Positions 37,422 to 46,478 of a DNA stretch of 64,000 nt are shown piece after piece (position 1 is the stretch's first letter; the number at the start of each line of letters is the position of its first letter). Below the pieces are notes generated by a model. That model was not told where the DNA came from. It searched no databases and was given only the letters and a program-made list of their open reading frames with translations. Position numbers and translations under genes: made by a program. Where the stretch lies: NCBI RefSeq assembly GCF_900174585.1, contig NZ_FWPT01000004.1, positions 1 to 64,000 on the forward strand, written 5' to 3'. This DNA comes from Parendozoicomonas haliclonae (GTDB taxonomy: Bacteria; Pseudomonadota; Gammaproteobacteria; Pseudomonadales; Endozoicomonadaceae).

Positions 37422-37504
37422 ACGTCTCAACCAAGCCATTCCCGGCGAACTCTTCTACATTGAATAAAAGATGAAATGTTGAAGAAACCTCCGGGGATGG
37501 AACC

Positions 37505-38248
37505 GTGCATCAGTTCAGGGATCGAGTTAAAGCTCTTACATACAGCCTTTCCGCACTCCTTATTCTTGCCCTGTCACCAGCAGTTCTTGCCGACAACCAT
37601 GTAAATCAGCATGCAAGCCAGCCTCTGACGCTTTGTGAAAAGATGCGTATGGAGCGCCAGCACGAAATCAACCGCAACCCCGATATTGATCTGCTGGTTC
37701 CCCTGCGCCAGAGCAGCGATGCCAACTGTTTCAGCCCTGCAGAGAACCTTTATTTTGTCAGTCTGGTAGCCGCCGAAGCCAAGCTCGGTCCCAACTCACC
37801 CTGGTATCAGACCATGGGAGAAGAGAATCGCGGTAAGGCCAAGCTGGCCTGTGAAGTGATGGGCTATGCCGAATCTCCCCAGACCATGACCATGGATGAA
37901 TGCATCGCCGCCCGTTACAACGAGATGATGCAGCCCTATAACGACGAATACCGCAACGAATCCACCGACTACATCAACAAGCGCAATGCGCTGGGTGAGG
38001 AGCTGGTTGAGCAGTGCGTCACAGCGTTCTATCAGAACCTGCCTAATCTGCCGAGGCAGATACAGTTCCCGCTGGCCTACTATGACCGTAAGCTGCACGC
38101 CTACCCGGACTGGTATCTGGAAGCCCGCCTGAATGACAACGACTGGCTGATGAATATGCAGAAAACCATGGCCAGTCAGGTGATTGGTGAAGCGCTGGAT
38201 AAGCAGTGCCCCGGCGATATGATCTGGTGGCTTTACCTTTCTACGTAA
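37505..38248 (+). CDS. exported protein of unknown function
   Basis: 247 residues with a GTG start. The signal peptide (about 1-29, ending SPAVLA) indicates export. The mature part is helix-rich and has six or more cysteines (for example TLCEKM, ANCFSP, LACEVMG, DECIAA, EQCVTA, KQCPGD) that could pair in the periplasm. Not recognised. It lies between cbrB and pcnB. Confidence 0.7.
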   Translation: MHQFRDRVKALTYSLSALLILALSPAVLADNHVNQHASQPLTLCEKMRMERQHEINRNPDIDLLVPLRQSSDANCFSPAENLYFVSLVAAEAKLGPNSPWYQTMGEENRGKAKLACEVMGYAESPQTMTMDECIAARYNEMMQPYNDEYRNESTDYINKRNALGEELVEQCVTAFYQNLPNLPRQIQFPLAYYDRKLHAYPDWYLEARLNDNDWLMNMQKTMASQVIGEALDKQCPGDMIWWLYLST

Positions 38249-38378
38249 CCCTCTATTCGAGACAGATCTATCTTTTACCCTGTCTCCTCACAGAGCCTGT
38301 GATAATATGTGCCTTTTGCTTTCATACTTATGGGACAGATATTCTGTTCATGGCAGTATTTAGAGATCATGGCACACT

Positions 38379-39833
38379 ATGACTGGCAGGCGTAAAGGAC
38401 TCATGGGATTCCTGTCCAGGCTGTTTACCAACAAGCCAACATCAACACCTTCTATTGAACGCAGAGTCATTTCCCGGGACGAACATCCTGTATCCCGGAA
38501 GTTGATCAGCGAGAATGCGCTCAAGGTTCTTTACCGACTGACCAGTCAGGGGCATGATGCCTGGCTTGTGGGCGGCAGTATCCGTGATATTTTGCTGGGC
38601 ATTCATCCCAAAGACTTTGATATCGCCACCAGTGCCTCTCCGGAAACGGTGCGCGGGCTGTTCCGTAACTCCCGTATTATTGGCCGCCGCTTCAAGCTGA
38701 TTCACGTGACCTTTGGTCGCGATATCATTGAGGTTGCCACCTTCCGTGCCAACCACGAAGACACCAGCGCCAAGAAGCACAAAGATAAATCACGCCATTC
38801 CGACAGCGGTCGCATCCTGCGCGATAACGTTTATGGCACTATCGAAGATGATGCTGTTCGTCGTGACTTCACCATCAATGCTCTCTACTACAACCCGGAA
38901 GACTTTACCGTCCATGACTTCTGCGGTGGCATGGAAGATATTGATAACGGTCTGATCCGCCTGATTGGTGATCCGGTTCGCCGCTACCATGAAGATCCGG
39001 TGCGGATGATGCGAGCCGTGCGCTTTGCCGCCAAGCTCGACTTCGATATTGAAGAAAGCACAGCCACGCCTATCCGTGATCTGGGCTACCTGCTGAAGGA
39101 TATTCCTTCTGCCCGTCTGTTTGATGAAAGCCTGAAGATGTTCCTGTCCGGCTACGGTCTGGCCGTATTCCACAAAATGCAGGACTACGACCTGTTTGCC
39201 CAGCTGTTCCCGGCCACGGACTCAGCTCTGCATAACGATCCTAAAGGATTGCTGCTGCTGGAACGGGCGCTGGAAAATACCGATGCCCGCATCGCCAAAG
39301 ACAAGCCTGTCACACCAGCCTTCTTCTTTGCAGCTGCGCTCTGGTCCCCTATGAAGGCCATGCGTGATGATCTGATTGCTCAGGGCATGCCGCCGGTTCC
39401 GGCCATGAATCAGGCCGCCATGCAGGTGATTGCCAATCAGTGCACCCATACGGCTATTCCCAAGCGCTTTACCATTCCTATGCGGGAGATCTGGGATCTT
39501 CAACATCGTCTGGAGCGTCGTCAACCCAAGCGGATTGAAGAGCTGGCTGCACACCCTCGCTTCCGTGCGGCTTATGACTTCCTGCTGCTGCGTGAAGAGT
39601 CCGGTGAGAACCTGAACGGTGCCGGTCGTTGGTGGACCAAATATCAGGAAGCCAACCCGCATCTGCTGCCGGACAACCATGACAACCGCAGCCGTCGTCG
39701 CAGCCGGGAGCGCTTTGACGATAATCACCAGCAGGCTGATAATGAGCGGGGCGAAAAGCGTTCCGGCAACAGAGACAACCGTCGCAACCGCCGGCCGCGT
39801 CGTCGCAAGCCAACCCGTAACCAGCCAGATTAA
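38379..39833 (+). CDS. pcnB: poly(A) polymerase I
   Basis: 484 residues. The nucleotidyltransferase domain has the LVGGSIRDILLGIHPKDFDI motif with the catalytic DxD (38-kb positions 38613-38621), followed by the RNA-binding head domain and a basic Arg/Asn-rich C-terminal tail (about 430-484). It adds 3' poly(A) tails that mark RNA for decay. pcnB-folK-panBCD order is conserved. The tail is unusually rich in RRxRR repeats, as in other PcnB. Confidence 0.95.
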   Translation: MTGRRKGLMGFLSRLFTNKPTSTPSIERRVISRDEHPVSRKLISENALKVLYRLTSQGHDAWLVGGSIRDILLGIHPKDFDIATSASPETVRGLFRNSRIIGRRFKLIHVTFGRDIIEVATFRANHEDTSAKKHKDKSRHSDSGRILRDNVYGTIEDDAVRRDFTINALYYNPEDFTVHDFCGGMEDIDNGLIRLIGDPVRRYHEDPVRMMRAVRFAAKLDFDIEESTATPIRDLGYLLKDIPSARLFDESLKMFLSGYGLAVFHKMQDYDLFAQLFPATDSALHNDPKGLLLLERALENTDARIAKDKPVTPAFFFAAALWSPMKAMRDDLIAQGMPPVPAMNQAAMQVIANQCTHTAIPKRFTIPMREIWDLQHRLERRQPKRIEELAAHPRFRAAYDFLLLREESGENLNGAGRWWTKYQEANPHLLPDNHDNRSRRRSRERFDDNHQQADNERGEKRSGNRDNRRNRRPRRRKPTRNQPD

Positions 39834-39839
39834 TTCTTG

Positions 39840-40382
39840 ATGCCACAATCCGTCTCTGTCACGGCCTATATCAGCCTCGGCAGCAACCTTGAGCAACCTG
39901 TACAGCAGGTGCTCAGGGCTGTTGAGGAAATTGCTGCTATTCCCAACACCACATTGACTGGCGCCTCCCGCCTTTACCGAAGCGCACCGGTTGGCCCGGG
40001 TGATCAGGATGATTACATCAACGGTGTTGTGCAGGTCAGAACCACTCTGGAACCTCTGGCACTGCTTGATGCCTTTCAGGCCATCGAACTCCTGCATGGT
40101 CGTGAACGAATTGTCCGCTGGGGTGCTCGTACACTGGATCTTGATCTGCTGCTTTATGGCGATGAAAAGATTGAGAACGAACGCCTGATCGTCCCCCACA
40201 AAGAGATGCACTGGCGTAACTTTGTGCTCTATCCATTGGCCGATATTGCTCCGCAGATTACTCTGCCAACTGGACAAAGCCTGCAAAAGCTTTTACAAAC
40301 AGTGGGAGACGAAGGGCTTTCTGCTTTTGCGGATATCAAGATTCCTGATGCTGTTCCCGAATCAATAAGTGAGCCTGCCTAA
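39840..40382 (+). CDS. folK: 6-hydroxymethyl-7,8-dihydropterin pyrophosphokinase
   Basis: 180 residues from the ATG at 39840, 4 bp after the pcnB stop. The HPPK signature WGARTLDLDLLLYG (about residues 92-105) and the opening YISLGSNLEQP are present. FolK transfers pyrophosphate from ATP to the pterin in folate synthesis. Confidence 0.96.
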   Translation: MPQSVSVTAYISLGSNLEQPVQQVLRAVEEIAAIPNTTLTGASRLYRSAPVGPGDQDDYINGVVQVRTTLEPLALLDAFQAIELLHGRERIVRWGARTLDLDLLLYGDEKIENERLIVPHKEMHWRNFVLYPLADIAPQITLPTGQSLQKLLQTVGDEGLSAFADIKIPDAVPESISEPA

Positions 40383-40411
40383 ACAATTATTTATGGCAAA
40401 GGACAGTCAGC

Positions 40412-41110
40412 ATGGAAGCGATCGAGATACCCGAACAAGAGTGGACTCCTTTTGCCCTGCCTGATGATTTTCCTGAATTTATTGCCGTAGAAGGCCCGGT
40501 CGGTGTTGGTAAAACCACACTGGCCCGCAGACTCGCTGCCACGTTCAACTACGACGTTCTGCTTGAAGAACCGCCCCGGGAAAACCCTTTTCTGGAACGG
40601 TTCTATCGTCACCCTCGTCAGGTTGCCCTGGCCACCCAGCTGCACTTTCTCTTTCAGCGTGCGACACAGCTGCAGACCATCCGCCAGAACGATATGTTCG
40701 AGCCGGTACGGGTTTCTGATTTCTGTATGGACAAGGATCGTTTGTTCGCGGAAATGTATCTCGATCCGCTGGAGCTGGAACTCTATCGTCGCGCCTGGGA
40801 TATGCAGACCAAAGATCTCCCCAAACCAGAGCTGGTGATTTACCTGCAGGCGCCGGTTGATGTTCTCAAGGATCGGATCCGCGAGCGCGGCATAGAAGCC
40901 GAGCGGTTAATTGGTGATGGATACCTGAATCGGTTGAATGAGGCCTACGCCCAGTTCTTCCACTATTACGATGCATCTCCACTGCTGATTGTGAACGCCG
41001 CCGAAATCGATCTGGTGAGTAACGAGCAGGACTACCAGTTACTGGTCGAGGAAATTCTTAGCTGCCGTAAAGGCAGACACTACTTTAATCCGCAATCTTC
41101 CAGCTTATGA
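40412..41110 (+). CDS. deoxynucleoside kinase (deoxyadenosine/deoxyguanosine kinase family)
   Basis: 232 residues. Walker A is EGPVGVGKTTLARRLA (about residues 29-44), the DRx-like segment is MDKDRLFAEMYL, and the lid carries DRIRERGIEAER. This family phosphorylates deoxynucleosides with ATP for salvage. A gene of this type lies between folK and panB in many gammaproteobacteria. A MITE sits 2 bp after its stop codon. Confidence 0.88.
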   Translation: MEAIEIPEQEWTPFALPDDFPEFIAVEGPVGVGKTTLARRLAATFNYDVLLEEPPRENPFLERFYRHPRQVALATQLHFLFQRATQLQTIRQNDMFEPVRVSDFCMDKDRLFAEMYLDPLELELYRRAWDMQTKDLPKPELVIYLQAPVDVLKDRIRERGIEAERLIGDGYLNRLNEAYAQFFHYYDASPLLIVNAAEIDLVSNEQDYQLLVEEILSCRKGRHYFNPQSSSL

Positions 41111-41111
41111 C

Positions 41112-41379
41112 TAGGGGCTGTTCACAATTAAACATCGAACTCAGCATTCCCAAAAATTTTCATGGTTAGACGCAGCTTTGCAGGAAGGCTGGTTGCCTTT
41201 CAAAAAGCTGCAACGCAGCCATGGAGATTTTTGGGAATGCCCTCCGGGTGGAGCTGAAAGCCGTCACTCGCTGCGTCGAGCTTGCTTAATGTAGGTCAAC
41301 TACGATTTTCACAAGCTCTTCTAGCGTTTGACGGCTTTCAGTTCCACTGAGTCGCATGTTTAATTGTGAACAGCCCCTA
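41112..41379. mobile_element. MITE-like element with 24-bp perfect terminal inverted repeats
   Basis: The ends 41112-41135 and 41356-41379 are perfect 24-bp inverted repeats beginning TAGGGGCTGTTCACAATT. The outermost TA on both sides may be the duplicated target, as for IS630/Tc1-mariner or some IS5-group elements. Inside are two further imperfect hairpins: 41144-41165 with 41219-41240 (GCATTCCCAAAAATTTT/...GGGAATGC) and about 41253-41267 with 41326-41340 (CTGAAAGCCGTCA / TGACGGCTTTCAG). It has no gene, so it depends on a transposase elsewhere. It lies directly after the deoxynucleoside kinase stop, between it and panB. Confidence 0.85.
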
Positions 41380-41579
41380 CCCTCTTACTACCTGTTTATC
41401 CGCCAATTAAGGGTAAGCAGGTAGATTCTGCACTGGAAAAGCAATTGAATTTCCACCAATATAGCGCGTCTCTGCATTATCAGGACAAGACTGCTCACTG
41501 TCCGGGATGCAGGCTGTGATGTACTAACCAGACAGCCGCTCGGCCTCAGAGCAGCCACAGAATATAAATTCAGGGTTCT

Positions 41580-42377
41580 ATGGCTAAAACCACTCTCCAC
41601 ACGCTTCTCGAAATGAAGCAGACCGGTGAAAAATTCACCTGTCTGACATCTTATGACGCCACTCAGGCGCATATGGTAAGCAGCCAGGGTACAGATATCA
41701 TTCTGGTCGGTGACTCCCTTGGCATGGTTGTGCAGGGTCGTGATTCCACTGTGCCCGTAACCATGGACGATATGGTTTACCACACGCGCTGTGTCGCCCG
41801 TGGTAATACCGATGCCATGATTATGGCTGATATCCCTTTTATGGCCTGCGCCACGATTGAGCAGACCTATACCAACGCAACAGCTTTGATGCAGGCCGGT
41901 GCCGAAGTCATCAAGCTGGAAGGCGGTCGCTGGTTGTGCGATACCGTTAAAGGCCTGTCTGAGCGTGGTGTACCAACCTGCCTGCACCTCGGCCTTACGC
42001 CTCAGTCCGTCAGCATGCTGGGCGGTTACAAGGTTCAGGGTCGTGATGAAGAATCCGCCAACCGCATGATTGAAGATGCCATCATGCTGGCAAATGCCGG
42101 TGCCAACATTATCCTGCTGGAATGCGTGCCAACCCCTCTGGCCCGTGAGATCACCCGTGCGGTATCTGTTCCGGTTATCGGTATTGGCGCTGGTCCTGAC
42201 ACTGACGGCCAGGTTCTGGTTGTCTACGATATGCTCGGCATGACCCACGGCCGCAAGCCTCGCTTCGTCAAAGATTTTATGGCGGAAGCGGGCACCCCGG
42301 CAGAAGCGGTTGCACAGTTTGTTGCCGATGTTAAAAGCGGTGCCTTCCCCGCACCGGAGCATGGATTCAGTAAATGA
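41580..42377 (+). CDS. panB: 3-methyl-2-oxobutanoate hydroxymethyltransferase
   Basis: 265 residues, usual length. PanB motifs include [23 protein letters not shown] and LEGGRW, which bind Mg and ketoisovalerate. It transfers a hydroxymethyl group to ketoisovalerate, giving ketopantoate, the first step of pantothenate synthesis. It overlaps panC by 4 nt. The 200 bp between the MITE and this gene must contain its promoter, unless read-through crosses the MITE. Confidence 0.97.
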   Translation: MAKTTLHTLLEMKQTGEKFTCLTSYDATQAHMVSSQGTDIILVGDSLGMVVQGRDSTVPVTMDDMVYHTRCVARGNTDAMIMADIPFMACATIEQTYTNATALMQAGAEVIKLEGGRWLCDTVKGLSERGVPTCLHLGLTPQSVSMLGGYKVQGRDEESANRMIEDAIMLANAGANIILLECVPTPLAREITRAVSVPVIGIGAGPDTDGQVLVVYDMLGMTHGRKPRFVKDFMAEAGTPAEAVAQFVADVKSGAFPAPEHGFSK

Positions 42378-43222
42378 ACACCGTCTATTCCGTTGAAGAG
42401 ATTCGTGACTACGTTCGCAGCGTGAAGGCCGAGGGCAAAACTGTTGCCTTTGTCCCTACCATGGGCAATCTGCATAACGGCCACCTGACGCTGGTGACCA
42501 AAGCCCATGAGCTGGCTGATGTTGTGATTGTCAGCATCTACGTAAACCAGATGCAGTTCGGCCCGAACGAAGACTACCACAGCTATCCGCGCACCATGGC
42601 GCAGGACGAAGCTCTGCTGCGCGAACACAACGTGGATATGGTGTTTGCTCCCTCTGCCAACATTATCTATCCGGAAGGTCTGGACAATCACACCACTGTG
42701 AAAGTCGACTCCCTGGATGGCATGCACTGTGGCAAGACCCGTCCGGGTTTCTTCACCGGTATCGCAACAGTGGTGACCAAGCTGTTCAATATCGTACAGC
42801 CTGATGTTGCCGTATTTGGCGAGAAAGATTTCCAGCAGCTCAGCATCATCCGCAAGATGGTGAAGGATCTGTGCATTCCGGTTGAGATCGTCGGCGCTCC
42901 TATTGCCCGTGCTGATACCGGCCTGGCACTGAGCTCTCGTAATGGTTACCTCTCTCAGGAAGAGAGAGAACAGGCCAGCCTGATCTATCAGGAGCTGCTG
43001 AAGGCTAAAGAAGCCATCGTAGCCGGTAACACCAATTACGACATTATTCAGCGTGATGCGATTGCCAGTCTGGCCGGATATGGTTTCCAGCCAGACTACT
43101 TCAACATTATTCGTCGATCCGACCTGCTGCCTGCAGCACCTGGCGATAAGGAACTGATCATCCTTGCTGCGGCAGGCCTGGGCAAAGCCCGTCTGATTGA
43201 CAACCTCCAGATCGATCTCTGA
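42374..43222 (+). CDS. panC: pantothenate synthetase
   Basis: 282 residues. Nucleotidylyltransferase motifs are the HIGH-like LHNGHLTLV and FVPTMGN, the substrate-binding [16 protein letters not shown], and FGEKDFQQL; the KMSKS-like part is ALSSRNGYL. It joins pantoate and beta-alanine using ATP. Overlaps the panB stop (ATGA). Confidence 0.97.
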   Translation: MNTVYSVEEIRDYVRSVKAEGKTVAFVPTMGNLHNGHLTLVTKAHELADVVIVSIYVNQMQFGPNEDYHSYPRTMAQDEALLREHNVDMVFAPSANIIYPEGLDNHTTVKVDSLDGMHCGKTRPGFFTGIATVVTKLFNIVQPDVAVFGEKDFQQLSIIRKMVKDLCIPVEIVGAPIARADTGLALSSRNGYLSQEEREQASLIYQELLKAKEAIVAGNTNYDIIQRDAIASLAGYGFQPDYFNIIRRSDLLPAAPGDKELIILAAAGLGKARLIDNLQIDL

Positions 43223-43264
43223 TCGGTCTGGCGGAAGAGACAAAGTATTTAGAGGATCATCTCC

Positions 43265-43645
43265 ATGCAAAATGTGATGCTCAAAGCCAAGCTGCATATG
43301 GCTGTTGTTACTCACGCTGTTCTGAACTACGAAGGCTCCTGCGCCATCGACGGCAATCTGCTGGATATGGCCGGTCTGCGTGAATACGAACAGATCCAGA
43401 TCTACAACAAGGACAACGGTGCCCGTTTCACCACTTACATCATCCGTGGTGAGGAAGGTTCCGGCATGATCTCCATGAACGGTGCTGCGGCCCGTATGGT
43501 GTCCGAAGGTGATAAGGTGATCATCTGCGCTTACGCACATTACTCTGAAGAAGAGTGCGCCAAGCACAAGCCAGCGCTGATTTACATGAATCCGGATAAC
43601 ACTGTAAGCCACAGCGCTAACGCTATCCCGGTTCAGGTTGCTTAA
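43265..43645 (+). CDS. panD: aspartate 1-decarboxylase proenzyme
   Basis: 126 residues. The self-cleavage site G24-S25 in YEGSCAID yields the pyruvoyl group. It makes beta-alanine for PanC, so panBCD form a complete pantothenate operon. A strong terminator follows. Confidence 0.97.
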   Translation: MQNVMLKAKLHMAVVTHAVLNYEGSCAIDGNLLDMAGLREYEQIQIYNKDNGARFTTYIIRGEEGSGMISMNGAAARMVSEGDKVIICAYAHYSEEECAKHKPALIYMNPDNTVSHSANAIPVQVA

Positions 43646-43667
43646 TATTTAAAGTAAACCGATACAG

Positions 43668-43705
43668 AAAGGGCGATGACCTTGCAGTCATCGCCCTTTT
43701 TATTT
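43668..43705 (+). terminator. terminator of the panBCD operon
   Basis: AAAGGGCGATGAC-CTTGCA-GTCATCGCCCTTT followed by TTTATTTT, 22 bp after the panD stop. Confidence 0.92.
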
Positions 43706-43706
43706 T

Positions 43707-43735
43707 CTGGTTCCCACGCTCAGCGTGGGAACCAG
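43707..43735. repeat. 29-bp perfect palindrome (REP-like unit)
   Basis: CTGGTTCCCACGCT-C-AGCGTGGGAACCAG with 14-bp arms, between convergent genes and just after the panD terminator. Related CCCACGCT...AGCGTGGG palindromes are widespread interspersed repeats in proteobacteria. Only one copy is seen here. Confidence 0.7.
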
Positions 43736-43751
43736 TATTGTTTGAAACTGA

Positions 43752-44099
43752 TCAGCCGCCGGAACGTTTGGCGTTGTAACCCTGCTTGATCAGCTCAGCG
43801 ACCATCGTGTCTACATGGTCGCCCTGCAGCTCGATTGCACCATCCTTAACGGCACCACCGCCACCACAGCGTTTCTTCAGCTGTTTGGCAAAACCTTTCA
43901 GATCATTACCGGACATTGGCAGGCCGGTGATCACTGTTACGGTTTTTCCGCCACGACCTTTCTTCTCCGGACGTACACGAACAACGCCGTCGGTTTCCGG
44001 AACATCGTCTTTGGCTTTTTCTTCCTTAACGCGGCCGCCAAGTTCAGTGCTGTATACCAGACGACTGCCGCCGTCATTGTCGGATGAGTATTTCGCCAT
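43752..44099 (-). CDS. yciH: SUI1/YciH-type translation initiation factor
   Basis: 115 residues. It has the eIF1/SUI1-like core KTVTVITGLPMSGNDLKGFAKQL (shown in part) and LQGDHVDTMVAELIKQGY. YciH homologues influence start-site fidelity and non-canonical initiation. The N-terminal 45 residues are charged and probably flexible. Confidence 0.92.
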   Translation of the reverse strand: MAKYSSDNDGGSRLVYSTELGGRVKEEKAKDDVPETDGVVRVRPEKKGRGGKTVTVITGLPMSGNDLKGFAKQLKKRCGGGGAVKDGAIELQGDHVDTMVAELIKQGYNAKRSGG

Positions 44100-44178
44100 A
44101 ATAAGAGCAGTGTAATTACAGGAAAGATAAGATCTGCCGGATCAAAGCCTTTGGCTTTAACCCGGCAACGAGAAAGGA

Positions 44179-45228
44179 TTAACCTTGGGTCAGCAGTGCC
44201 CGAAGGTCAATAATGGCCGCATTGGCACGGGAAATGTAGTTCGCCATAACCAGAGAGTGGTTGGCCAGGATGCCAAAACCGTCACCGTTCAGGATGATCG
44301 GGCTCCAGACAGACTGCTGGGTTTCCTGCAACTCACGAATGATCTGACGCAGGCTGACCAGAGCGTTCTTCTTCTCCAGTACATCAGCGAAGTCCACCTC
44401 AATGGCCTGCAGCAGAACAATCAGTGCCCAGGTGGTACCGCGTGCTTCATAGAAGACATCATCAATCTTGTTCCATGGCGTCTGAACCATCAGTTCATCA
44501 GACATTGGCGTGGACTGTCCGGCTTCTGCATCACCAGCCAGATCAGTGTTCAGACGATTCTTACCGACACTGGCACTCAGACGCTGGGATAGGGAACCAA
44601 GACGAGTTTCCACATCACGCAGCCACTGGGTCAGGTTATCTGCACGGGTGTAGAACTGGGCAGGATCATTGCTGTCAGACAGACGGGCAAGATAGTTATC
44701 AAGCTTATCGATGCCGCGACGGTATTCACCTTCACTGGAAGGCAGCGCCCAGCTCTTGGAGTCAAAGTTAAACTGCGGCTCGGCAATAGCCAGATCCACA
44801 TCTTCCTTGGACTGGGATTGGGAACGGCTGAAATCTTTGCGCATGGCACGGGTGAAATCGCGCAGCTGAACCAGAGCACCGAATTCCCAATTAGGCATGT
44901 TATCGAGGTAAAGTCCCGGCGGCATAATATCGTTACGGAGATAACCACCTGGCTTGTCGAGCAGTGTTTCACCAATGCGGATTGCTGTCGCCGTTGAAGT
45001 AAAGCCTGTTACTTCCGGCTTGTTCAGAGCAGCAGCCTTTGCGGTTGCATTCTCCCGAACATTGAAAGATTCCGGTTCATTACTCCAGTACATGCCCAGA
45101 ATAATAATCACGATCAGCAGAATGACAGTTGCGATGCCGGCCAGCTTTCCTAGCTTGCCACCACCTGTGCCATCCGAATCACCGGAAAACTTATCTTTTA
45201 GATCGTCTCTCCAATCTGCAAGGCCCAT
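44179..45228 (-). CDS. DUF2333 family membrane-anchored protein
   Basis: 349 residues. After a charged cytoplasmic head, one membrane helix (about 30-48, GIATVILLIVIIILGMYW) leads to a helical periplasmic domain. Recognised as the DUF2333 family by overall pattern, including the WALPSSEGEYRRGIDKLDNY stretch. Function unknown. Confidence 0.82.
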   Translation of the reverse strand: MGLADWRDDLKDKFSGDSDGTGGGKLGKLAGIATVILLIVIIILGMYWSNEPESFNVRENATAKAAALNKPEVTGFTSTATAIRIGETLLDKPGGYLRNDIMPPGLYLDNMPNWEFGALVQLRDFTRAMRKDFSRSQSQSKEDVDLAIAEPQFNFDSKSWALPSSEGEYRRGIDKLDNYLARLSDSNDPAQFYTRADNLTQWLRDVETRLGSLSQRLSASVGKNRLNTDLAGDAEAGQSTPMSDELMVQTPWNKIDDVFYEARGTTWALIVLLQAIEVDFADVLEKKNALVSLRQIIRELQETQQSVWSPIILNGDGFGILANHSLVMANYISRANAAIIDLRALLTQG

Positions 45229-45334
45229 GACGTCCCCTTATGCCCAGCTAACTGCCTGTTAATTTGCTACTTGGAGCCTATTATGGGCAAAGCTGAGGGG
45301 AACTTATAGGCTCTTTCTCTATTAATGTGCTTCT

Positions 45335-45970
45335 TTACGGCCAAATTTCATTGTTGCGGGTTTTCTGTTGCAGAGCGACCCAGTGAGTCAGCCTTGAGGC
45401 ATCACCAATTCTGCGCTCCTCATATCCACGTTCCAGCAGCCACAAACCCGTTCCGTTGAAGGAGTAGACCGGCTCCAGATCCTTACGGGTTTCCGGTGCC
45501 TTCATATTGTCGGTTAGATTATCCAGAACTATCTGTTCGCCATTATTTTTTTCTACGATCAGAACCATATGGGCCTGACGCAAAGTTAGCGAACGAACAT
45601 AAGCCAGACGCAGACGATCATCCGACACACCCAGTCGGCGCAGAGTGATGTATTTGGCGATGGCGTAATCTTCACAATCCCCGATTCCCCGATTCAGGAA
45701 CTCGGATGGCGAGGCCCAGTAATCCTCTTTACCCCAGGCAGCACGATCACTGCGAAAGGTCAGACTGTTAAAGAAGTTGTTCACCTCTTCAATGCGTTCG
45801 GACTCAGAGACGGACTGCAAACGTTTTACCAGCAGATCCCAGGCGCCAATTCGCTGCTCCTCGATCGAGCTGCGGGAAGGCTGGGATTGATTCAGTGGCA
45901 AACTGCTGGCACTGGCTGCACCACTGAAACCGAACAGGGCCACTAGCCCCGCGATAGGAAGAATCTTCAT
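45335..45970 (-). CDS. LapG-like transglutaminase-type cysteine peptidase
   Basis: 211 residues from the ATG at 45970. The signal peptide ends near ASA (about residue 21). The papain/transglutaminase-like triad is Cys in GIGDCEDYAIAKY, His in RQAHMVLIV and Asp in IVLDNLTDN. This bacterial transglutaminase-like cysteine peptidase (BTLCP) family includes LapG, which trims surface adhesins under LapD/c-di-GMP control. No LapD or adhesin gene is adjacent, so the target is unknown. Confidence 0.85.
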   Translation of the reverse strand: MKILPIAGLVALFGFSGAASASSLPLNQSQPSRSSIEEQRIGAWDLLVKRLQSVSESERIEEVNNFFNSLTFRSDRAAWGKEDYWASPSEFLNRGIGDCEDYAIAKYITLRRLGVSDDRLRLAYVRSLTLRQAHMVLIVEKNNGEQIVLDNLTDNMKAPETRKDLEPVYSFNGTGLWLLERGYEERRIGDASRLTHWVALQQKTRNNEIWP

Positions 45971-46138
45971 GAACCACACTCCCTGTGGACTACTCAACTG
46001 CGAGATTCACCGTGAACTATAGCAATGCCCGGTCCGGCCTCCTGCCGGGCTGAACAATCTATGTACTTTCACCTACAGCACCAGTACCATGCGCCTCCGA
46101 GATAAAGGTGATTGATGTTTTTTTGACCACACCGGGTT

Positions 46139-46335
46139 TGAGGTGAGGTCAGAGGAATTTCAGACTTAATAGGGAATCAGGTGCGATACCTGAGCTGTGC
46201 CCGCAACTGTGACAGAGGAGTTCTCACCAGCGCCGCGCTTTTGACGTTTTGGTTTGAAAGGAGGCGTTAATCCACTGGAAAACCGGGAAGGAGGGTGTGA
46301 ATGATGATTCTGGAGCCAGGAGACCTGCCTTTATC
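46139..46335 (+). promoter_or_regulatory. cobalamin riboswitch controlling btuB
   Basis: Conserved adenosylcobalamin-aptamer parts are visible in order: TAATAGGGAATCAGGTGCGA (46167-46186), CTGTGCCCGCAACTGT (46194-46210), the CCACTGG...AACCGGGAAGG segment (46272-46292), ATGATGATTCTGGAGCC and the B12-box AGCCAGGAGACCTGCC (46314-46329). It precedes the BtuB gene by 143 nt and should shut down its expression when cobalamin is plentiful. Confidence 0.93.
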
Positions 46336-46478
46336 TGTACACGGATAGCTGGGCGGGAATTATCACAGCTACCAGACCGCATTGCTGTATAGATATATTG
46401 TTGTCTTGCCGGTTTGACTGTACCTGCCTGAAGCATCCGTTTGTCGCACAAAAATAACGACAATTCATACGGACGCAT

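Noticed and set aside
36096-37439. Long opposite-strand reading frames across cbrB and other high-GC genes.
   Set aside because: They are shadows of well-supported genes and have no motifs.
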